A stretch of DNA of 6,285 bases from an uncultured Ruminococcus sp. Lineage in GTDB: Bacteria > Bacillota > Clostridia > Oscillospirales > Acutalibacteraceae. The stretch's first letter is position 1. The number at the start of each line of letters is the position of its first letter. Under the pieces are notes generated by a model. It made no database searches and was not told the origin of the DNA. It worked only from the letters and a program-made list of their open reading frames with translations. Position numbers and translations under genes: made by a program. Below are positions 1 through 5,085 of this stretch, in pieces. The stretch spans positions 1 through 6,285 of the forward strand of contig CACYCD010000010.1 of NCBI GenBank assembly GCA_902772755.1, given 5' to 3'.

Positions 1-751
1 AAGCACGCATACCCTCGGCTGTATAGCCCTTGGCAAGCTCGACCGCCTGTTCAAGGGTGCAGGTCTTGACCTCCCGACTGTGGGGTCTGCCTTCAAGGAC
101 AAGGACTATCTCTCCCCTGATGCCACCGTCCGCATACAGCCGTGAGGCTTCCGTCGTGGTGGTGCGAATGACCTCCTCGTGAAGCTTTGTCAGCTCCCTG
201 ACTATCGACAGCCGTCTGTCGGGGAAATACCCTGCAAGGTCGGCAAGAGTATTGGCGAGCTTGTGCGGTGCTTCATAGAAGATCATCGTGCGTTCTTCAT
301 TTACAAGGCTGTCGAGGTGTTCACGGCGACTCTTTTTGTTGACGCTGAGAAATCCCTCAAAGGTAAATCTGCCAGTGGGAAGTCCCGACACCGCCAACGC
401 CGAGGCAAACGCTGTGGGACCCGGGACAACAACAGTCGGTATGCCCTGCTCTGCACACTGCATAATCAGCAGTTCGCCGGGGTCGCTTATGCAGGGCATA
501 CCGGCATCGGTGACAACGGCACAGCTTTCACCGCCGAGTATCCGCTGAGTGATGATCTCACCTCTTTGGAGCTTGTTATGCTCAAAGTAGCTGATCATCT
601 CTTTTTTTATGCCGAAATGATTGAGAAGCTTTATTGTAACTCTGGTGTCCTCCGCCGCTATAAAATCGACTGAGCTAAGCACCTCGACCGCCCTGGGCGA
701 AAAATCACCGAGGTTGCCTATCGGTGTACCGACAACATACAAAATACCCAT
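1..751 (-). CDS. rsmI: 16S rRNA (cytidine-1402-2'-O)-methyltransferase RsmI, 3' end cut by window edge
   Basis: RsmI uses S-adenosylmethionine (SAM) to methylate the ribose 2'-OH of C1402 in 16S rRNA, at the decoding centre. The 250 visible residues start with the family opening MGILYVVGTPIGNLGD. They then show the AAEDTR segment (32-37), TDAGMPCISDPG (81-92), the VVVPGPTA stretch (107-114), FYEAPHKL (158-165), RELTKLHEE (185-193) and GEIVLVLEG (213-221), all typical of the tetrapyrrole-methylase-fold RsmI/YabC family. Family members are about 275-290 aa, so roughly 30-40 C-terminal residues lie beyond base 1. I chose the ATG at 749-751 because an AGGA element sits about 7 nt upstream. An in-frame ATG at 764-766 would add five residues but places that Shine-Dalgarno inside the coding region. 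The gap to the upstream methyltransferase gene is 8 nt and the Shine-Dalgarno abuts its stop codon, so the two are surely co-transcribed. Pairing of these genes matches yabB/yabC of Bacillus, without the intervening yazA. Confidence 0.96.
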   Translation of the reverse strand, partial: MGILYVVGTPIGNLGDFSPRAVEVLSSVDFIAAEDTRVTIKLLNHFGIKKEMISYFEHNKLQRGEIITQRILGGESCAVVTDAGMPCISDPGELLIMQCAEQGIPTVVVPGPTAFASALAVSGLPTGRFTFEGFLSVNKKSRREHLDSLVNEERTMIFYEAPHKLANTLADLAGYFPDRRLSIVRELTKLHEEVIRTTTTEASRLYADGGIRGEIVLVLEGRPHSREVKTCTLEQAVELAKGYTAEGMRA

Positions 752-759
752 AAAATTTC

Positions 760-1491
760 CTAACATTTATAATCCCCGTAAATTCGGAGCATCTCATCTG
801 AAAAATCTCCGTTGGGAGCTTCTATCAACAGCGTTGGCTCAACCGTCATAAAGCCACGCTTGCCTCCACGCCTGCCCTCTATGAGAAACAGCTTCGGCGG
901 CTTGCCGACCCTCTGCTGAACTAAGCGGAGTCGCTTCGGTTCAAGACCGCAGTCACGCATAAGATACACAGCGTCCGTCAGCCGTTCGGGGCGTTGGCAC
1001 ATACAAAATCTTCCGCCGAAATTCAGCAACGCTCCTGCACTGCGTATGACGTCCTCCAGTGTACAGCTGGTTTCATGTCGTGCGGTCATCTTGCCCTCAT
1101 GCGGATTTGTGAGTCCCGTACCCGTTTCCTTGTAGGGAGGGTTGCACACCACCAGATCAAAAAATCCAAACGGAAGCTGTCCCCTCAGCAGGTTCAGATC
1201 CGCATTGAGGACAGTAAGCCCCTGTATAGAGTTGAGCTGTACAGTCCTTGTCAGCATATCGCAGGCATCGGGCTGCAGCTCCACGGCGGTGATGCTCTCG
1301 GCTTTATTATTCTTTTTAAGCAATACCGAAATAGTTCCGCAGCCTGCCCCCAGCTCCACGGCATTTTTAACAGCCTTGGCAGAGGCAAAGTCTGCAAGCA
1401 GGATAGTATCGGTATTGAAGTGGTGAATGTCACTCACTATAATATTATGACCCGAACCCAGCGGTTCAAGATGTTCATTAGATCTAAGCAT
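760..1491 (-). CDS. TrmN6/YabB-type tRNA (adenine-N6) methyltransferase
   Basis: This is a SAM-dependent methyltransferase of 243 aa, close to the usual ~245 aa of the YfiC/TrmN6/YabB family. In E. coli the relative modifies A37 of tRNA1(Val); the exact tRNA target here is inferred only. Visible motifs are the N-terminal FNTDTILLADFA segment (25-36, family pattern GTDAVLLADF), SAM motif I VELGAGCGTISVLL (45-58), an acidic motif II ELQ (71-73), and the amino-methyltransferase motif DLVVCNPPY (112-120). An ARHE segment (137-140) and a basic C-terminal region with QRVGKPPKLFLIEG (193-206) follow. The start is uncertain. The reading frame opens at a GTG at 1522-1524, but that codon lies inside a terminator hairpin, so I prefer the ATG at 1489-1491. 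No Shine-Dalgarno precedes this ATG. The gene follows the ferredoxin terminator and is closely linked to rsmI. It occupies the yabB position of the Bacillus order. Confidence 0.88.
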   Translation of the reverse strand: MLRSNEHLEPLGSGHNIIVSDIHHFNTDTILLADFASAKAVKNAVELGAGCGTISVLLKKNNKAESITAVELQPDACDMLTRTVQLNSIQGLTVLNADLNLLRGQLPFGFFDLVVCNPPYKETGTGLTNPHEGKMTARHETSCTLEDVIRSAGALLNFGGRFCMCQRPERLTDAVYLMRDCGLEPKRLRLVQQRVGKPPKLFLIEGRRGGKRGFMTVEPTLLIEAPNGDFSDEMLRIYGDYKC

Positions 1492-1509
1492 AGTTATGAT
1501 AATTAACGG

Positions 1510-1544
1510 AAAAAACTGCGACACACTGACTCAGAGTGTCACAG
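1510..1544 (-). terminator. Intrinsic terminator after the ferredoxin gene
   Basis: Read on the minus strand, arms at 1531-1544 and 1516-1529 are complementary at 13 of 14 positions, counting one G-U pair and leaving one U-U mismatch, and they flank a single central base at 1530. In RNA the pairs nearest the centre must open to make a small loop, leaving a stem of about 12 positions. Six T residues (1515-1510) follow the stem directly, the classic rho-independent form. The structure begins 20 nt past the ferredoxin stop codon and ends 18 nt before the preferred methyltransferase ATG. It should end most ferredoxin transcripts. Expression of the methyltransferase and rsmI would then need partial readthrough or a promoter I could not identify with confidence. 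Confidence 0.75.
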
Positions 1545-1564
1545 CCTTTCCTAAAAAGCTTCGA

Positions 1565-1735
1565 TTATTCCTCTGCAGGAGCACCTACAGGGCATGTGTC
1601 TGCACAAGCACCACAGCTGATGCAATCATCAGCATTGATAACGTACTTGCCGTCACCCTCGCTGATAGCCTCAACGGGACAACCGTCTGCACAAGCACCA
1701 CACATGATGCAATCATCGGAAATTGCGTATGCCAT
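1565..1735 (-). CDS. Clostridial-type 2[4Fe-4S] ferredoxin
   Basis: This small soluble electron carrier has 56 aa, the normal size of clostridial ferredoxins (about 55). It carries two CxxCxxCxxxCP motifs, with cysteines 9, 12, 15, 19 and 38, 41, 44, 48. The two halves, DDCIMCGACADGCP and DDCISCGACADTCP, are near copies, the known internal duplication of the family. The protein is acidic, as expected for a low-potential carrier of pyruvate:ferredoxin oxidoreductase, hydrogenase or similar enzymes; the actual partner cannot be seen. The start at 1733-1735 is fixed by a strong Shine-Dalgarno five bases upstream; a longer frame from 1753 would contain that Shine-Dalgarno. The gene has its own promoter and terminator, so it is probably expressed far more strongly than its neighbours. 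It occupies the position of yabA in the Bacillus gene order. Whether it serves general metabolism or the Fe-S protein RicT encoded just upstream is open. Confidence 0.96.
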   Translation of the reverse strand: MAYAISDDCIMCGACADGCPVEAISEGDGKYVINADDCISCGACADTCPVGAPAEE

Positions 1736-1740
1736 AAATA

Positions 1741-1748
1741 CACCTCCC
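1741..1748 (-). promoter_or_regulatory. Strong ribosome binding site deciding the ferredoxin start
   Basis: On the minus strand this reads GGGAGGTG, five bases before the ATG at 1735. It fits the anti-Shine-Dalgarno almost fully and shows that translation starts at MAYAIS rather than at the upstream in-frame ATG at 1753. Confidence 0.9.
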
Positions 1749-1758
1749 GGCATTTATT

Positions 1759-1775
1759 CCAAACTCGGAGTTTGG
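1759..1775 (-). promoter_or_regulatory. Perfect inverted repeat in the ferredoxin 5' leader
   Basis: Two perfect 8-nt arms (1759-1766 and 1768-1775, CCAAACTC/GAGTTTGG) flank one central base. In RNA the innermost pairs must open, giving a stem of about 6-7 pairs. The predicted transcription start from the promoter at 1785-1813 falls near 1778, which would put the hairpin within a few bases of the mRNA 5' end and ahead of the Shine-Dalgarno. By analogy with 5' stem-loops that protect bacterial mRNAs, it may stabilise the transcript. It could instead be a protein-binding operator. No T-run follows on the minus strand, so it is not a terminator for ricT. Confidence 0.6.
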
Positions 1776-1784
1776 TTTTACTTT

Positions 1785-1813
1785 ATTGTAACACAAAATT
1801 TATCAAAAAGCAA
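1785..1813 (-). promoter_or_regulatory. Sigma-A-type promoter of the ferredoxin gene
   Basis: On the minus strand a TTGCTT -35 (1808-1813) and a TACAAT -10 (1785-1790) are separated by exactly 17 bases. This is a good match to TTGACA-17-TATAAT, in an AT-rich stretch with A/T runs upstream. It begins 14 bases after the ricT stop codon. Predicted start of transcription is near 1778, giving a leader of about 43 nt. Confidence 0.75.
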
Positions 1814-1826
1814 TTACTTTATTCAG

Positions 1827-3089
1827 TCAGGCTTGATTTTTTTCTCCCTTGGGCTTGCGGTAGTGGGGCTGACGGGATCTTTCCGCCTTGTTAAAGTTGG
1901 GTTTTTTGTTATTTTTTGGTACAGGCTTGCCCTTGGCGGACTTTTTCTGACGGTTCTTCTCCTTCGGGGTGTAGTCGGAATAGTCCTTTTGCTCCTGCTT
2001 CGGCTTTGGCTGCTGCTGTGGCTGTTGCTTCGGCTGCTGCGGCTTCGGCTGTTGCGGCTGTTGTTTTTGCTGAGTGGGCTGCTGCTGTTTTTGCTGAGTG
2101 TTCTGCTTTCGGCTTTGGTTCTGCTGGGGTTTCTTGCGGTTATTACTGCGTTGATTTCTGCCGCTGCGTTTTTTGCCCTGCGACTTGTTATCCTCCGGAG
2201 CTTCGTCAAACAGCATAAAGCCGTAATCGAACTCGTCCTCGGGTTCTTCCTTCGGCTCTGCGACCTTGTACACCTCATCGTCAAGAGTCCTGAGCTGTTC
2301 CAGTGCAAAGACCTGCGGTGCAGCCCCCTCAAAGGAACCGTCCATCTTCACCTTGACTATGCCTGTCAACAGTGCCATCTCGGTGACAACGCCCCTGCCA
2401 AGCGGAGTTTTCACCAGTGTTCCCACCTTCGGAGCGTGTGCGATCAGATCGGTGTATGCCTCCAGCGCGTATTTCAGACAGCACATAAGCCTTCCGCAGG
2501 TACCGCTGATCTTCACCGGAGCGAGTGACAGTCCCTGTTCCTTAGCCATCTTTATGGAAACAGGCTGAAAATCATCGAGAAAGCTGCTGCAGCACAGCGG
2601 ACGACCGCAAACGCCCAGACCTCCGAGCATTCTCGCCTCGTCACGCACGCCTATCTGCCTAAGCTCTATCCTTGTGCGGAAGATCACAGCCAGATCCTTG
2701 ACAAGCTCTCTGAAATCCACCCTGCCGTCCGAGGTAAAGTAAAACAACAGCTTTGAGTTGTCAAAGGTACACTCCGCCTCTACCAGCTTCATATCAAGCC
2801 CATGCTCCGCTATCTTACCCTCACAGATCTTTATAGCCTCTGCTTCACGGCGGTGATTATCTTCAATATGCCTGAGATCCTTTTCCGTAGCCCTTCTCAA
2901 AACAGGCTTCAACGTCATAGGAAATTCTTGGTTATCTATATTCTTGTTGGGCAGAGCAACCATACCGCACTCTACTCCCCGTGCGGTTTCAACAATTACC
3001 TTTTCATTCTGAGCAAAGGTCATTCCCTTGGGGTCAAAGTAATAGATCTTTCCATTCTCCTTAAACCTTACCCCTATTATTTCTGCCAT
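1827..3089 (-). CDS. ricT: RicT (YaaT/PSP1 domain) Fe-S protein with a long basic Gln-rich tail
   Basis: RicT is known in Bacillus subtilis as YaaT. With RicA and RicF it forms an Fe-S complex that works with RNase Y in mRNA processing and affects sporulation, competence and biofilm. Residues 1-275 form the full PSP1 core, the length of the whole Bacillus protein. It contains GVRFKENGKIYYFDP (6-20) and the two signature cysteine motifs CxxxxCC at 161-167 (CGRPLCC) and 198-204 (CGRLMCC), the presumed cluster ligands. The remainder is unusual. An acidic stretch at 276-300 leads to a tail from about 303 to 420 made mainly of Gln, Lys, Arg and Pro, with some 34 Lys/Arg, 29 Gln and only 6 acidic residues, probably disordered. 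The start is set by AGGAGG at 3095-3100, five bases from the ATG. It overlaps the 3' end of holB by 13 nt, so translation is coupled. Identity of the core is firm; the function of the tail is unknown. Confidence 0.95.
   Translation of the reverse strand: MAEIIGVRFKENGKIYYFDPKGMTFAQNEKVIVETARGVECGMVALPNKNIDNQEFPMTLKPVLRRATEKDLRHIEDNHRREAEAIKICEGKIAEHGLDMKLVEAECTFDNSKLLFYFTSDGRVDFRELVKDLAVIFRTRIELRQIGVRDEARMLGGLGVCGRPLCCSSFLDDFQPVSIKMAKEQGLSLAPVKISGTCGRLMCCLKYALEAYTDLIAHAPKVGTLVKTPLGRGVVTEMALLTGIVKVKMDGSFEGAAPQVFALEQLRTLDDEVYKVAEPKEEPEDEFDYGFMLFDEAPEDNKSQGKKRSGRNQRSNNRKKPQQNQSRKQNTQQKQQQPTQQKQQPQQPKPQQPKQQPQQQPKPKQEQKDYSDYTPKEKNRQKKSAKGKPVPKNNKKPNFNKAERSRQPHYRKPKGEKNQA
2057..2100 (-). repeat. 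Short tandem repeat inside the RicT Gln-rich tail
   Basis: Bases 2057-2076 and 2081-2100 match at 19 of 20 positions with a 24-base period, an exact eight codons, including a perfect 15-base core. On the minus strand they encode two TQQKQQ units (residues 331-336 and 339-344). They sit in a CAG/CAA-rich stretch from about 1985 to 2110 that encodes most of the Gln/Pro/Lys run. Such simple codon repeats can change length by slippage in units of three. Confidence 0.75.
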
Positions 3090-3940
3090 ATTATCCTCCT
3101 AAATTCCGTACACAGCCAAACACTGAGCAGGTTCATATTTACATTGCTTTCAAGCTTTTTCAACGCACTGTCAAGGGTACTTATCAGACCGAGGAGCTTT
3201 TCCCGTGTCAGCCGTCGTACAAGCTTTGCGGACAGGGGATTTTTCGGTGTGCCTCCGACAGCCGTCAACAGGCAGTCGCCCATCAGCTCCCTGAGTGCAG
3301 ACAGTGCCTGTGATGCGATCGTCTTGTCCGTGAGCTTGTACGCCACTGTCATCAGCTTGTATTCGTTTATATCGGTCACGGCGAGTGCCAGCTCCTCGGC
3401 AAGTGCGACAGCCTCCGCAGAAAAATCACTTGTGACAGGCAGAGCAAGCTCCGCACACCTCGACAGCACCGTTTCCAGCAGAAAGGACGGATTCTTGCAG
3501 GTCAGTATGAACAGTATATCCGCAGAGGGTTCCTCCAGAGTTTTGAGCAGTGCATTCTGCGACACGGCAGGGAGCTTTTCATCTGCATCGAGAAAAACAT
3601 ATACCCTGCGTTCAGCCTCGTTGGGGCGAACAGCCATACCCTCTGTCAGCTCATCAAGAACCTTCTTTGAGTAGATCTGCTTCTTGCTGTCGGGATCACC
3701 CTTGACAAACTCGATATCGGGGTGTATCCTCTCTGTTGCCTTGTGGCAGGCACGGCAGTTAAAGCAGGGTCTGTCCTCGGCGGTGCAAACTGCATAGGCA
3801 GAGATGTACTCAGCTGTTTCTTCACGCAGTCTGCCGTCACCTCCGGATATCAGCACCGAATGGGGCATACGTCCGTATGAAAGCAGGTCGGTCAGCTTTT
3901 TCTGCACAACGGGTGCAAATTCGTATTTGCCGAAATTCAT
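3077..3940 (-). CDS. holB: DNA polymerase III delta prime subunit
   Basis: Delta prime is a stator subunit of the clamp loader that opens and loads the beta sliding clamp at primer ends. The 287-aa protein shows the AAA+ fold signs of the family. There is PHSVLISGG near 26-34, then a zinc module with cysteines 52, 59, 62 and 65 followed by HPD (73-75). NALLKTLEEP (129-138) and the SRC motif (160-162), which contacts the neighbouring ATP site, follow. The Walker A region (GGDGRLREET, 33-42) lacks the GK[ST] signature, so ATP binding is unlikely, as in E. coli delta prime. I chose the ATG at 3938-3940 because a GAGGTGG Shine-Dalgarno lies just upstream. A GTG at 3944-3946 would add two residues but has no binding site. 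The Shine-Dalgarno overlaps the stop codon of the phosphoesterase gene seven bases away. The 3' end overlaps ricT by 13 nt, the conserved holB-yaaT pairing of Firmicutes. Confidence 0.95.
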   Translation of the reverse strand: MNFGKYEFAPVVQKKLTDLLSYGRMPHSVLISGGDGRLREETAEYISAYAVCTAEDRPCFNCRACHKATERIHPDIEFVKGDPDSKKQIYSKKVLDELTEGMAVRPNEAERRVYVFLDADEKLPAVSQNALLKTLEEPSADILFILTCKNPSFLLETVLSRCAELALPVTSDFSAEAVALAEELALAVTDINEYKLMTVAYKLTDKTIASQALSALRELMGDCLLTAVGGTPKNPLSAKLVRRLTREKLLGLISTLDSALKKLESNVNMNLLSVWLCTEFRRIIWQK

Positions 3941-3947
3941 ATCCACC

Positions 3948-4415
3948 TCATCGGAAGGTAATTATATTTGTCAGTATGCCCTGCTGTGTGATCTCCAATA
4001 TGCCGTAGCTCGCCCTCCTGCCGTAGCACGCCCCGGGGTTGAACACATACAGCCCGTCATGATATGACTCCTCCGTCATGTGCGTATGCCCGAAAAGTAC
4101 GATATCTGCCTTTCGGTCGTTGGCAGCCATTATGAGGTTCTGCAGACCCCATTTCACATTGAAAAAATGTCCGTGCGTGACAAACACTCGCTTGCCCTCA
4201 AACACAAGGTCAAGTGTCGGAGGCAGACGATAGCCCAAGTCGTTATTGCCCTTGACCATATAAAAGGCTTTATCCGGAAAAAGAAGCTTCATTTTTTGAA
4301 ATTCGTCTGCACCGTCTCCGCAGTGGATAACGACCTCAGCCTTCGGCTGAGAGATCAATGCACGCTGTATTGCGTAGCTGTCACCGTGGGTATCGGAAAA
4401 AACCAAAATCTTCAT
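3948..4415 (-). CDS. YfcE/MJ0936-family metallophosphoesterase
   Basis: This is a 155-aa cytoplasmic metal-dependent phosphoesterase of the calcineurin-like fold; relatives (E. coli YfcE, M. jannaschii MJ0936, B. subtilis YsnB) hydrolyse phosphodiesters in vitro and have no agreed natural substrate. All metal-binding motifs are present: DTH (8-10), GD (33-34), GNND (56-59), THGH (80-83) and GHTH (109-112), plus the family NPG (126-128). The length is normal for the short single-domain type. The reading frame extends 11 codons upstream, but the ATG at 4413-4415 starts the canonical MKILVFSDTHGD and has a GAGGA Shine-Dalgarno seven bases ahead (4423-4427). It is the first gene of the leftward block and ends seven bases before holB, so the two are probably one transcript. 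A link between the enzyme and replication or RNA processing is not shown by the sequence. Confidence 0.95.
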   Translation of the reverse strand: MKILVFSDTHGDSYAIQRALISQPKAEVVIHCGDGADEFQKMKLLFPDKAFYMVKGNNDLGYRLPPTLDLVFEGKRVFVTHGHFFNVKWGLQNLIMAANDRKADIVLFGHTHMTEESYHDGLYVFNPGACYGRRASYGILEITQQGILTNIITFR

Positions 4416-4486
4416 AAAAAATTCCTCATAAAATATTTTTAACGGCATATCATACTATTAGATAAAGAAATGAGAGGAAATGAGAT
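4416..4486. promoter_or_regulatory. Divergent AT-rich promoter region
   Basis: This 71-base gap separates the leftward phosphoesterase operon from the rightward small-gene cassette and must supply at least the start of both transcription units, unless the promoters lie inside the genes. It is rich in A/T and holds possible -10-like elements (TACTAT at 4453-4458 on plus, TATGAT in about the same place on minus). I see no convincing -35 at the right spacing for either. Near the cassette start a 9-mer, GAAATGAGA, occurs twice with a 10-base period (4467-4475 and 4477-4485). The AGAGGA at 4473-4478, eight bases before the ATG at 4487, is the likely ribosome binding site. Confidence 0.4.
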
Positions 4487-4720
4487 ATGCTGAATAAAAG
4501 TGAGATACAGGGACTTGTAAGCGGTCTGAGTCAGCGACTGAATACACCGCCCGAACAAATACTGAGCAATATCGAAAACGGAAATCTAAGCTCAATAGTA
4601 AATAAAATGAACAGCAGTCAGGCACAAAAGCTCCAAAGCATCTTAAACGACCCCGAGCAGAGCCAACGGGTGCTGAACACACCGCAGGCTAAAGCACTGC
4701 TCAAAAAGCTGATGGGATAA
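4487..4720 (+). CDS. Small helical protein of unknown function, cassette gene 1
   Basis: This 77-aa soluble, basic-to-neutral protein has no signal peptide, membrane segment, cysteine or known catalytic motif. It looks wholly alpha-helical. Its middle and end are Gln/Asn/Ser-rich, and it has a repeated pattern of a short helix capped by Pro: TPPEQIL (20-26), NDPEQ (54-58), NTPQAKALLKKLMG (64-77). I do not recognise a named family, though short clostridial proteins ending in a PQAxALLKKL-like helix seem familiar from memory. An AGAGGA element eight bases upstream and open coding to a TAA support it as real. That TAA shares its final A with the ATG of the next gene, so the two are translationally coupled. 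It opens a three-gene cassette. A scaffolding or protein-binding role would be a guess. Confidence 0.8.
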   Translation: MLNKSEIQGLVSGLSQRLNTPPEQILSNIENGNLSSIVNKMNSSQAQKLQSILNDPEQSQRVLNTPQAKALLKKLMG

Positions 4721-5076
4721 TGGAGGATCTGAATGCCAAGATCAACAGCATTATGTCCGACCCCGACAAGCTCAGGGAGCTTCAAAAGCTGGGTCAGATG
4801 ATGGGGCTGACGGGTGACGGCAAGCAAACGCCCGATTTGTCGGGTATACTAAGCCCTGCACCACAGCCTGCACCGACAGGCGGTATTGACCCTCAGCTCC
4901 TGTCACGGCTTGCACCGCTGTTGATGAGCCTGAACAAGGACGACGACACCACACGGCTGTTTGATGCACTTATGCCGTTTCTTTCCGCTGAAAAACAGGA
5001 AAAACTTCAAAAAATACGCAAGATGACAGTTCTTATGAAGCTTCTCCCCAATCTCAGGGGACTGGGCTTGTTTTAG
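4720..5076 (+). CDS. Small helical protein of unknown function, cassette gene 2
   Basis: This 118-aa protein has three visible parts. Residues 1-30 form a charged helix carrying the same motif as the preceding protein (K7 to L21, centred on SIMSDPD). Residues 31-57 form a Gly/Pro/Ala/Gln-rich linker (SPAPQPAPTGG). Residues 58-113 form two amphipathic helices, DPQLLSRLAPLLMSL (57-71) and TTRLFDALMPFLSAEKQEKLQKIRK (77-101, partly basic), ending in VLMKLLPNLRGLGLF. There is no signal peptide, cysteine or catalytic signature. The pattern 'LFDALMPFLS-EK-QEKL-KI' resembles, from memory, uncharacterised small proteins of Clostridia; this is unverified. The start ATG overlaps the previous stop codon by one base (TAATG) and only a weak GGGA precedes it, so its translation probably depends on gene 1. 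It is probably a structural or interaction protein; enzyme activity looks unlikely. Confidence 0.8.
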   Translation: MEDLNAKINSIMSDPDKLRELQKLGQMMGLTGDGKQTPDLSGILSPAPQPAPTGGIDPQLLSRLAPLLMSLNKDDDTTRLFDALMPFLSAEKQEKLQKIRKMTVLMKLLPNLRGLGLF

Positions 5077-5085
5077 GGGGCAGGT

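Noticed and set aside
179..673. Plus-strand open frame of 164 codons
   Set aside because: It is antisense to rsmI, whose motifs are unmistakable across the whole stretch.
752..766. Upstream in-frame ATG for RsmI at 764-766
   Set aside because: It overlaps the end of the preceding gene and would put the AGGA ribosome binding site inside the coding region; the family starts with MGILYVVGTP.
1736..1753. Longer ferredoxin start at the ATG at 1751-1753
   Set aside because: The extra six codons contain the strong GGGAGGTG Shine-Dalgarno that serves the ATG at 1735, and the shorter form has the normal family length.
1759..1790. Plus-strand intrinsic terminator (inverted repeat followed by TTTTACTTTATT)
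   Set aside because: The T-rich stretch is interrupted and there is no plus-strand gene to its left to terminate. The minus-strand leader hairpin reading fits the promoter better.
1536..2528. A 330-codon plus-strand open frame with a very Leu-rich, membrane-like stretch
   Set aside because: It is antisense to ricT and the ferredoxin. The Leu run is the complement of CAG/CAA/AAG codons of the RicT Gln/Lys tail, and no ribosome binding site or family match supports it.
2802..3674. A 290-codon plus-strand open frame
   Set aside because: It lies opposite ricT and holB, both of which have clear family motifs. Its Ser-rich translation has no recognisable domain.
4416..4448. Eleven-codon N-terminal extension of the metallophosphoesterase
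   Set aside because: The ATG at 4415 begins the canonical MKILVFSDTHG and has a well-placed GAGGA; the extension would include that site.
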